This document shows positions 57,346-64,000 of a stretch of DNA of 64,000 nucleotides, one piece after another. The notes below the pieces were generated by a model. It searched no databases. It saw only the letters and a list, made by a program, of their open reading frames with translations, and was not told where the DNA came from. The DNA is from Marinobacter piscis. GTDB taxonomy: Bacteria > Pseudomonadota > Gammaproteobacteria > Pseudomonadales > Oleiphilaceae. The translations under genes were made by a program, and so were the position numbers. The DNA is taken from NCBI RefSeq assembly GCF_007671655.1, contig NZ_VCGX01000001.1, forward strand, positions 839,917 through 903,916. The letters are read 5' to 3'. Position 1 is the first letter of the stretch; each line of letters begins with the position of its first letter.

Positions 57346-57933
57346 ATGATCCATTCAAAGATTAAATTAATCACTGCCGTACTGGCTGCAGGTCTGGTGG
57401 CTGGTTGTGCCAGTAACCAGTCTCCCGAACAGCCAAGTTCTGACAGTGGCCTGCCAGCCTGGGTGATGACTCCGTCCAGCCTGGCCGGAGAAGGCGCCCT
57501 CGCCGCCACCGAATGTGTACCTGATAACGCCAACATGAGCATTCTCAAGGCCAAATCGGTTGCCCTGGCGCGCGCGGGGCTGGCTCAGCAGATCCGGGTG
57601 AACGTTCAGGCGATGGACAAGACCTATCAGACACTCACCGAGAATGGTGATGAGGCGGGATCGGGCTCCACATTTGAGAGCGTCTCGAAGCAGGTAACAG
57701 AGCAAATGCTCAATGGTGCGATTCCTGAGCGTGTTGATTATCTGAAAGGCCCGGGCGACAAGATGTTGTTCTGCAGCATGGTGGTGTTGGCTCCGGAAAA
57801 AAATCGCAAGATTTTCGAGCAAATAATCGACAAATCCAACCGTCAGCTGAATCCCAATAACGAAGCCCTGCTGTATCAGGAATATCGTGCAAAGCGTGCG
57901 GCTGAAGAGTTAGACGAAGCCCTGGAAGGATAA
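57346..57933 (+). CDS. LPP20-like lipoprotein
   Basis: A 195-residue protein with a lipoprotein signal (LITAVLAAGLVAGCASN; modified Cys at about residue 21). The mature start, LPAWVMTPSSLAGEGALAATE, and the KSVALARAGLAQQIRVNVQAMDKTY helix followed by a strand pair resemble the LPP20/FlgP type of outer-membrane lipoprotein. The C-terminal 50 residues are charged and helical. GGAGCG lies before the ATG. It is only three bases from the transglycosylase gene, so coupling is tight. Confidence 0.75.
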   Translation: MIHSKIKLITAVLAAGLVAGCASNQSPEQPSSDSGLPAWVMTPSSLAGEGALAATECVPDNANMSILKAKSVALARAGLAQQIRVNVQAMDKTYQTLTENGDEAGSGSTFESVSKQVTEQMLNGAIPERVDYLKGPGDKMLFCSMVVLAPEKNRKIFEQIIDKSNRQLNPNNEALLYQEYRAKRAAEELDEALEG

Positions 57934-57936
57934 GAA

Positions 57937-59331
57937 ATGAGTCGTCTTCGTAGAGCGATAACGGTACTGGTCATCGGTTCCCCGCTTGCACTGGGCAGTT
58001 ACCACCTGGCTGCAAAAACCGAGTATAAATCCAGTGACTCGGGTTTTGCAGCTTACAAAAAAGAGGTGCAGCAGGGCTACGTGTCCTACCGGGATGAGGT
58101 GCAGAAAGAGGCGCGTGAGTTCGCAGCGCTTCATGAACAGGTGTCGGCGGGTTATGAAAACCGGATCGCTGATGTCTGGGCCAGCCCCGAGCAGTCGTCT
58201 CAAACCCGCTGGGTGCTTTACGAAGACGAGTATAAACGCAAACGCGTTGTGGATTTTGAGAAGGGCGTTATCCAGTGGTCTACGCCTGAACACTATGTGG
58301 ATTCTGGCTTTGATCTGTCTGGCGCCAAAGCGATGCTTGCGGAATTAATGTCGCTCACCCGCCGGCAAGCCTTTGAGCAGGACGAAGTGGCCAGTGAAAT
58401 TGAATCCAGGAGTCGGGCCCGGTTCGATCACCTGGAAACGGCGGAGTTGGATAATAAACCTGTTTTGCCTGCCTTCCTGTTTGGCGAAAGCACGGTGACC
58501 CAGTCGCGGGTTGATGGGGTAATGCAAGCCATGCTTGCCTCGGCTGAGAAGAGCAAAGTTAGCCAGAAGGGACAAACGATTGTTGTCTGGACTTTCCCGA
58601 TGGCTATTGATGAGGGCGCAGTCGAGCCGCCAGTGGTTGCAGTGCCTGAGCCTGAGCCTACGGCAAAACCGAAGGCTAAGCCGGCGCCCATGCCCGAACC
58701 CAAGGTGGCCCCGGCACCTGTGGTAGGCACGGGGGAAGTATGGAAGACAAAATCTATCGAAGCTGACCGGTTTGACCGTCTTCCTGCCCGGGCTCGCCCA
58801 TTCGTTTCATCCATTAATCGTGAAAACGTAAAGTTCGATCTTTCAGCAGAGCTGTTGCTGGCCATCATGGAGACTGAATCGGCGTTTAACCCGATGGCAA
58901 AGTCACCGATTCCCGCCTTTGGCCTTATGCAAATAGTACCGGCCAGCGCAGGACAAGATGCGACTGAAAAGCTGTTTGGCAAGCCGCGGTTGCTGGCACC
59001 CTCTTATCTATACAACCCTGAAAACAATATCCAGGTTGGCGCAGCCTACTTCAATATTCTTTACTACCGGTATTTCCGTGGGATTGAGAACCCGCTTTCC
59101 CGTCTGTACTGCTCCATTGCAGCCTATAACACCGGGCCAGGCAACGTATCCAAGGCACTGACCGGTAATTCCATGGCTCTGCGCCCGGCTACGCGCATAG
59201 CCAACACCATGTCTCCCTCAGAAGTTCACTCCCACTTGATGAGCAACTTACCTTATGAGGAAACCGTTAACTATCTGCGCAAAGTGACCAGTCGTTTAGC
59301 CAAGTATGAGGAGGCGTTATCAAGTGAGTAA
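57937..59331 (+). CDS. MltC-like lytic transglycosylase
   Basis: A 464-residue exported enzyme. Residues 1-25 form a signal peptide (ITVLVIGSPLALGSYHLA) with no lipobox cysteine, unlike E. coli MltC, so it is soluble or anchored only by its uncleaved helix. Residues about 30-200 resemble the MltC N-terminal domain. A Pro/Lys-rich linker (about 230-265) leads to the SLT domain, with catalytic Glu314 in METESAFNPMAKS and GLMQIVPASAG and AAYNTGPGNVSKAL blocks. It would cut peptidoglycan strands. It overlaps the next gene by eight bases. Confidence 0.87.
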   Translation: MSRLRRAITVLVIGSPLALGSYHLAAKTEYKSSDSGFAAYKKEVQQGYVSYRDEVQKEAREFAALHEQVSAGYENRIADVWASPEQSSQTRWVLYEDEYKRKRVVDFEKGVIQWSTPEHYVDSGFDLSGAKAMLAELMSLTRRQAFEQDEVASEIESRSRARFDHLETAELDNKPVLPAFLFGESTVTQSRVDGVMQAMLASAEKSKVSQKGQTIVVWTFPMAIDEGAVEPPVVAVPEPEPTAKPKAKPAPMPEPKVAPAPVVGTGEVWKTKSIEADRFDRLPARARPFVSSINRENVKFDLSAELLLAIMETESAFNPMAKSPIPAFGLMQIVPASAGQDATEKLFGKPRLLAPSYLYNPENNIQVGAAYFNILYYRYFRGIENPLSRLYCSIAAYNTGPGNVSKALTGNSMALRPATRIANTMSPSEVHSHLMSNLPYEETVNYLRKVTSRLAKYEEALSSE

Positions 59332-60334
59332 TGTTCATCTTGAGAAGCCGGCTCTGCTAATAATTTTTTTACTGAGTTTTGTGTTAAGTGGCTGTGCAAC
59401 AAGCAACAGTGCATCGGGGGTGCTGCCTGAGTGGGTACTCAGCCCTCCTGAGGATACGGAGTCAACAATTTACGGTGTGGGTGAAGGCGTCGCCCTGCGC
59501 GGGGCTCGGGATGATGCTCTGGCAGTGATCGCGGGAAAGCTTGAAACCCGCGTAACGTCTGATGTTCAAACCGAAACCGTGCTGGCGGACGGCCAGGAGA
59601 CATCCAAAACGCGAAACCGCGTCCGCACCACCACAGACTCACTGAAATTATCAGAATTTCGGACAGTCAGCAGCGCCCAGGCTGGTAATCGGTTATTCGT
59701 GCTTTTGTCTGTGAACCGTCAAACCCTGGTTGACTCACTCCTTAAGGATATTGACCAGTTGGGACGGGACATTGAAGCCCGCCTGGCGGATGCCGAAAGC
59801 AGCACCCGCGTGAAATACCTGTATCGCCTTACTCTTGCCCGAAGCCAGATTACAGAGGCTATCGATAAGATCTTATTGGTGCAGTCGGCGGGCCAGAGCG
59901 ACAGCCTGAGGCAGAGGGCTTTAGCTCGTTACCAATCATTACTGGAAGAGGGAGAGCGAATGCAGCAATCCCTGAACCTGGCGGTAACCTGGGACCCTTA
60001 CACCTCAGGCGTGGGTGAAAAGCTTTTAACAATGCTGCTGGAGCTGGGTTTGCGCGCGGAAGCTGGCCGCCCCGGCGGGCATTACGATGGCGTGATTGCA
60101 GTGACGGGCGCGCCTTCGGAACGTGAGATGTTCAACGAGTATCATGTTCAGCTGAAAACCATGATTTCGCTTCAGGACAGTAAAGGTAATGAGATCTCGT
60201 CTGCGCGTTACAACGCGGCTGCCAGCTCGCTGACCAGCTTTGACCTGGCATTAAAGACGACAAACCGGTTGGTTGCTGAGGACATTCGTGAGCGCGGTAT
60301 TTGGCGTGCTTTGAATATGCACGAAGAGCCCTGA
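59324..60334 (+). CDS. Second LPP20-like lipoprotein, long form
   Basis: A 336-residue protein with a lipoprotein signal (LLIIFLLSFVLSGCATSNS; lipobox LSGC near residue 26). The LPP20-like domain is clear: VLPEWVLSPPEDTESTIYGVGEG, then ALAVIAGKLETRVTSDV and FRTVSSAQAGNRLFVLLSVNRQ. A coiled helical middle (about residues 135-215, RDIEARLADAESSTRVKYLY) and a C-terminal strand-helix domain (YHVQLKTMISLQDSKGNE) follow. The GTG at 59324, with GAGGAGG ten bases upstream, sits inside the end of the transglycosylase gene, so translation is coupled. Confidence 0.75.
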   Translation: MSNVHLEKPALLIIFLLSFVLSGCATSNSASGVLPEWVLSPPEDTESTIYGVGEGVALRGARDDALAVIAGKLETRVTSDVQTETVLADGQETSKTRNRVRTTTDSLKLSEFRTVSSAQAGNRLFVLLSVNRQTLVDSLLKDIDQLGRDIEARLADAESSTRVKYLYRLTLARSQITEAIDKILLVQSAGQSDSLRQRALARYQSLLEEGERMQQSLNLAVTWDPYTSGVGEKLLTMLLELGLRAEAGRPGGHYDGVIAVTGAPSEREMFNEYHVQLKTMISLQDSKGNEISSARYNAAASSLTSFDLALKTTNRLVAEDIRERGIWRALNMHEEP

Positions 60335-60379
60335 TTACGGGGCGATGATTTAAACACAGGAAAACTGGGAGAGAGTTTC

Positions 60380-61363
60380 ATGCTAAGAAAAACATTAACG
60401 CTGGGTGTTGTTGCTGCTGGTTTGTTGGCTGCAGGTTGCGCATCAACGCCAAAGGTAACACAGGAACATCTGACAAATATGATGGAGTTGCCGGTTTCCG
60501 AGTCGAACCCGGCTCCGCGCGGCGCTGATGTTAGTAAAGTTGTTATTTTTGATATCGATACATCGAAATCGGTCACGGCGGACAAGGCCCAGGCTGGGGA
60601 GCCAATTCGCTATGCTATCGATGGCTATCTTAACGATGCAGGTGCAGAAATGGTTGACCGTGCACTGGCGGCTCAGCTGAAAGACGAAGTAGAGCGTGCG
60701 GAAATGGGTGGAGCTGGCGCTTACAAAGGTGCTCCGATCGCTGATTATGCTATTAAAACCACAGTGGCACAGGCAAGCTTCGGTTCAAGTTTCAGTGAGG
60801 CCAGTAGTTGGGTAGACGACGATGGCAAGCGGCATACCACACCTCCGAAGTGCAGCTATGCCAGCAAGGTTGATATCAGCATCGATGTTTACACGGTTCC
60901 GGAGCTAACCCGTGTCAAATCATTTCGCAGTCAGGGAAGTGCGAGCAGCTCTGAAGAAACCCGCAACTCCAACTGTCCGGCGAACGGCGGTAACCTGGTC
61001 CGGGCAGCTGCCAAAGACTCCGTTTATGAAGTTCAGGAAGAGTTGAAAGCATTCTTCTCGCCGACCGGTTATGTCCTTGAAGGCTATGAAACCTCTGAAG
61101 GCAAGTTTGTATTGAAAACCTCTTTAACAGCCGATCTGGGCGCAAAGGCAGGTGGTAATGTTAACCTGGTTAATGTGACCAAAGATGGCGACCGCTATCC
61201 GATTGGCAAAGGCAGAATCGGTGACCCGGTTGTTCGCAGTGGCGCTTTTGTTGTTGTAGACGATGAAGTGATTTCAAGAGTTCGCATCGGCGATGAAGTG
61301 CGTATTGATCATAGCTGTTCATTTATGGGCTGTAATATGGATGCTGTCCTTGGGCTGAATTGA
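60380..61363 (+). CDS. Lipoprotein with a FlgT-like C-terminal segment
   Basis: A 327-residue lipoprotein (LGVVAAGLLAAGCASTP; modified Cys at about residue 21). The middle (VSKVVIFDIDTSKSVTADKA; MVDRALAAQLKDEVERAEMG; IADYAIKTTVAQASFG) has the look of the CsgG/LpoB type alpha-beta domain. The last 70 residues (PIGKGRIGDPVVRSGAFVVV; VISRVRIGDEVRIDHSC) resemble the small C-terminal barrel of FlgT. Two late cysteines (HSCSFMGCNM) may form a disulfide. I infer an outer-membrane assembly role; no closer match is recognised. It ends the operon at a terminator. Confidence 0.6.
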   Translation: MLRKTLTLGVVAAGLLAAGCASTPKVTQEHLTNMMELPVSESNPAPRGADVSKVVIFDIDTSKSVTADKAQAGEPIRYAIDGYLNDAGAEMVDRALAAQLKDEVERAEMGGAGAYKGAPIADYAIKTTVAQASFGSSFSEASSWVDDDGKRHTTPPKCSYASKVDISIDVYTVPELTRVKSFRSQGSASSSEETRNSNCPANGGNLVRAAAKDSVYEVQEELKAFFSPTGYVLEGYETSEGKFVLKTSLTADLGAKAGGNVNLVNVTKDGDRYPIGKGRIGDPVVRSGAFVVVDDEVISRVRIGDEVRIDHSCSFMGCNMDAVLGLN

Positions 61364-61398
61364 GAATTCAATAAGTCATCCTATAAAAGTTATTATTG

Positions 61399-61422
61399 CC
61401 GCAGCCTCAGGGCTGCGGTTTT
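61399..61422 (+). terminator. Terminator of the envelope operon
   Basis: CCGCAGCC and GGCTGCGG pair around a TCAG loop, followed by TTTT. The stem overlaps the stop codon of the convergent atpG gene, so the two operons are packed end to end. Confidence 0.85.
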
Positions 61423-62297
61423 CGCCGCTTCTTCAACGCCTCAAACCCAATAATCACATCCATCAGTTCGTTGGTGATTTCATCCTGCCGTACCGATCTC
61501 AGTTCGCCTTCCACCCCCTCAATACGCTCATCTACTGACTGCTCAGCCTGTTGCATCAGCGCCAGTCGAGCGGAGTTTTCGGTCACCATGGCTTCTGCGG
61601 AGGCGCGGAACACACTGGCGAAGATATGGCTGCGGATCAGGGACGACAGCAGGGCATCCGCCTCCATGGTGTAATCCGGAAGTGAGCGTGAACTCCAGTT
61701 CTTCGCTGGTTGAAGCAGGGAAGATGACAGCGGGAGAAGTCCCTGTATCGTTGGCTCCCGGGCGCCGTGGTCACCGCGCCTGGTAAAGGCGAGGGTAACG
61801 GCCAGGTGATGCAGCGGCTGGCCCCGGCTAAAGCGGTCGATGCGGGTAACAATATCGCCAGCGAGGCGACCTATGCCATCAGCTGAGGCAGGTGGCAGCA
61901 GAACTGCTTCTGGCATCAGCCCCTGATCATCCAGGGCATCGTTCATTTGTGCGCCGATGCAGAGCAGACGGTGTTTGCCTTTACCCTGGCTTTGGCAGTG
62001 CTGCTGCACCACTTCGGCGAGCACTTCATTATAGTTGCCGCAGAGGCCATGGTCGGAGCCGAATACAATCACCAGGTGCTCAAGCGCCTCTTCCTGGTGC
62101 AGGCTGATACCACCGGTTCGATAAGCGAAGGCTGCAAAGCCCCGCAGTATGGCCTGATGATAGGCTTCGATTGAGCGGGCTGCGTGTTCATAAGGCGTTG
62201 CGTTTATCGCCGACAGGGTTTTCATAGTGTGAACGATGCCACGAATACTGGTCAGGGTATCGCTCTGCCGGGTGAGTGCTTCAAGCGTCTGGGCCAT
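61407..62297 (-). CDS. atpG: Alternative (N-type) F1Fo ATPase gamma subunit
   Basis: A 296-residue gamma-like subunit. The N-terminal helix ([38 protein letters not shown]) and the C-terminal helix ([41 protein letters not shown]) form the rotor shaft; [22 protein letters not shown] is a gamma signature. It differs from housekeeping AtpG by a divergent middle. It overlaps atpA by 17 bases and is the last gene of the operon, the order known for N-ATPases (alpha, then gamma). Confidence 0.9.
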   Translation of the reverse strand: MAQTLEALTRQSDTLTSIRGIVHTMKTLSAINATPYEHAARSIEAYHQAILRGFAAFAYRTGGISLHQEEALEHLVIVFGSDHGLCGNYNEVLAEVVQQHCQSQGKGKHRLLCIGAQMNDALDDQGLMPEAVLLPPASADGIGRLAGDIVTRIDRFSRGQPLHHLAVTLAFTRRGDHGAREPTIQGLLPLSSSLLQPAKNWSSRSLPDYTMEADALLSSLIRSHIFASVFRASAEAMVTENSARLALMQQAEQSVDERIEGVEGELRSVRQDEITNELMDVIIGFEALKKRRKPQP

Positions 62298-63834
62298 GGC
62301 TGTCCTCGTCAGAGCCTGGCACCTGCCCCCTGTTGTTTGCAGATACTGCGGTGCGGGCAGTTGTAATAATCTGTGCGCGATCTTCCTGGCTCAGCGCCTT
62401 GTTTTCACTGATGCGTTCATCGATAAACTGGAAATGCTTGCGGGCAGCAGCACGAATGCGGTCCATTGCATCGCCCAGTTGTTCTTCAGACAAGGCGTCG
62501 AAAAGCCCTTCCATTGCGGCAATCAAAACTGCCAGTTGTTCGGCGGCAGGCATGGGATCACGCTCGGCCTGACGTAACGCGGTGCGAACCGCAGCACCAC
62601 GGGTGAGGCGGGCGCGGGTGGTGTCGTCCAACCGTGTGCCGAAGCGTGCAAAGTCTTCCAGCTCTTCAAACTGCGACAGGGTAACCCGCAAGTTACCGGC
62701 GACTTCCCGCAGGGTGCGGCTCTGCGCTTTACCGCCCACGCGGGAAACGGACAAACCCAGATCCACGGCCGGAAACTGATTTCGGCGCACCAGCCGTGGC
62801 GACAGGTAGATTTGCCCATCGGTGATGGAGATCAGGTTGGTAGGAATGTAAGCCGACAGGTTTTCCGCCTGGGTTTCCACCACCGGCAAGGCGGTGATCG
62901 AGCCGCCCCCGGTTTCCCGGGTAAACTGGCCGGCCCGCTCGAGAAGGCGGGCATGAACGTAAAAGATATCCCCGGGGAAGGCTTCTCGCCCCGGTGGCCG
63001 GCGCAAAAGTAATGACAGCTCCCGGTAAGAGCGGGCGTGGTGGGTAAGGTCATCAAAAATCACCAACACATCCCGGCCCTGATCGGAAAAATACTCTGCC
63101 ATGGCCATGGCGGCATAAGGTGCAATGTAAGCCAGCCCCGGTGTTTCTTCGTCTCCCGCCGACATCACGATACAGCGGTCCAGCATGTTGTCTTTTTTCA
63201 GGGCAGCGATGACTCGTGAGACCGCATCACCACGCTGGCCAATGGCGCAATAGATACAGGTCACGTCTGATCGTGCCTGATTAAGCATGGTGTCTATGGC
63301 GATAGAGGTTTTGCCGGTTTGCCGATCACCTATGATCAACTCACGCTGGCCGAGGCCTACGGGTACGGCGGCGTCTATGGCTTTGATGCCGGTCGCCAGG
63401 GGGCGGAATATGGCTGAGCGGCTGAGAACGCCTGGAGCTTCTGCTTCAATGGGGGTTTCAGCCACCGCGGCGATGTCCCCAAGGCCGTCTCTCGGGCGGC
63501 CCATGGCATCCACTACCCGCCCGAGCAAGGCCGGGCCAACGGGCACGCTCACCACCTTGCGGGTGCGGCGTACATCTTCCCCCAGAGAAATGCGCTCCGA
63601 GGGACCGAGCAGAATCACACCGAGCCTGCCAGGTTCCAGATCCAGCACTATGCCGCGCACACCGCTCTCGAACAACAGCAGTTCATCCGCCAGGGCGCGG
63701 GCGAGGCCGGTGACCACTGCCACACCGTCGCCGACTTCGGTTACCTTGCCCACTTCGGTTATTACCGGCGTTGGTGCAGGTGTTGCCAGCAGGGATTCCC
63801 GCCATGCCTCGAACTGCTCGGCTGAATGCAACAT
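62281..63834 (-). CDS. atpA: Alternative (N-type) F1Fo ATPase alpha subunit
   Basis: A 517-residue alpha subunit. The P-loop is [16 protein letters not shown] (about residues 168-183). The alpha signatures [17 protein letters not shown] and [14 protein letters not shown] are present, as is [24 protein letters not shown] ([16 protein letters not shown]). The N terminus ([33 protein letters not shown]) is shorter and different from housekeeping alpha, as in N-ATPases. These enzymes are thought to pump Na+ or H+ outward. The ATG at 63834 has AAGGA upstream. Confidence 0.92.
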   Translation of the reverse strand: MLHSAEQFEAWRESLLATPAPTPVITEVGKVTEVGDGVAVVTGLARALADELLLFESGVRGIVLDLEPGRLGVILLGPSERISLGEDVRRTRKVVSVPVGPALLGRVVDAMGRPRDGLGDIAAVAETPIEAEAPGVLSRSAIFRPLATGIKAIDAAVPVGLGQRELIIGDRQTGKTSIAIDTMLNQARSDVTCIYCAIGQRGDAVSRVIAALKKDNMLDRCIVMSAGDEETPGLAYIAPYAAMAMAEYFSDQGRDVLVIFDDLTHHARSYRELSLLLRRPPGREAFPGDIFYVHARLLERAGQFTRETGGGSITALPVVETQAENLSAYIPTNLISITDGQIYLSPRLVRRNQFPAVDLGLSVSRVGGKAQSRTLREVAGNLRVTLSQFEELEDFARFGTRLDDTTRARLTRGAAVRTALRQAERDPMPAAEQLAVLIAAMEGLFDALSEEQLGDAMDRIRAAARKHFQFIDERISENKALSQEDRAQIITTARTAVSANNRGQVPGSDEDSHGPDA

Positions 63835-63881
63835 AGTGTTTTATTTATCCTTTCACACAATCGGATTTATATACCGCCGGG

Positions 63882-64000
63882 CTATATTCGCCCGGAGGTA
63901 CCGGTCGCCATGCGCTCACTTAATAAAGCGTCAAATTCGTCAGTATAACTGTCCACTGTCCAGGCCACCTGGGCGCCGCCGATCCGCAAAACCAGGCCTG
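63882..64000 (-). CDS. atpF: Alternative ATPase b subunit, C-terminal end only
   Basis: The last 38 residues of a minus-strand frame that enters from the right edge (GLVLRIGGAQVAWTVDSYTD, then EFDALLSERMATGTSGRI and a TAG). Its position, 47 bases before atpA, and the RIGGAQVAWTVDSY block fit the b-type subunit of N-ATPases. Only this end is visible, so the identification rests largely on context. Confidence 0.65.
   Translation of the reverse strand, partial: GLVLRIGGAQVAWTVDSYTDEFDALLSERMATGTSGRI

Overview
The window looks like chromosomal DNA of a halotolerant marine gammaproteobacterium, most likely Marinobacter or a close relative. The evidence is an ectoine gene cluster with its dedicated aspartokinase, Na+-coupled transporters (AGCS and NSS families), an alternative N-type F1Fo ATPase, a Fur-controlled TonB system, GC-rich DNA, and gene families typical of Pseudomonas-like bacteria. 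The genus is inferred from gene content only. No rRNA, tRNA, CRISPR array or intact insertion sequence was found.

Layout. 0-4.3 kb: 5'-portion of a type II NADH dehydrogenase, a spermidine synthase-like methyltransferase, an ankyrin protein, a PEBP protein and a YiiX-like amidase. 4.5-8 kb: ectA, ectB and the ectoine aspartokinase, with no ectC. 8-15.6 kb: tag, a phosphopantetheinyl transferase, pdxH, an AsmA-like DUF748 protein, yfbR, a YafJ-type amidotransferase, a TM2 protein and a SprT-like protein. 15.6-18.9 kb is an accessory patch: an abiE locus with a decapitated toxin, a stub of hsdR, two unrecognised genes and an orphan T6SS hcp. 18.9-21.4 kb: tonB-exbD-exbD-exbB behind a Fur box; TonB carries a very regular Glu-Pro hexamer repeat. 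21.5-42.9 kb: housekeeping genes (a diguanylate cyclase, a lytic transglycosylase, an amidase, metNIQ, a peroxiredoxin, transporters, fghA, a periplasmic MsrAB, a cNMP/CBS/DUF294 protein with an exonuclease, a porin).

42.9-56.3 kb is a cobalamin block: cobU, divergent cobC-cobT, cbiB, cobD, a B12 riboswitch, btuB, btuF-btuC-btuD, cobB, cobO, cobQ and bluB. It couples corrinoid import to late-stage assembly. The corrin-ring genes and cobS are not present here. BtuB would be energised by a TonB system, possibly the one at 19-21 kb.

56.5-61.4 kb is a compact five-gene operon: an unrecognised N-terminally anchored protein, two LPP20-like lipoproteins flanking a soluble MltC-like lytic transglycosylase, and a lipoprotein whose tail resembles the FlgT C-terminal domain. 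It is the best candidate here for an undescribed envelope system. The window ends in an N-ATPase operon read on the minus strand (atpF end, atpA, atpG).
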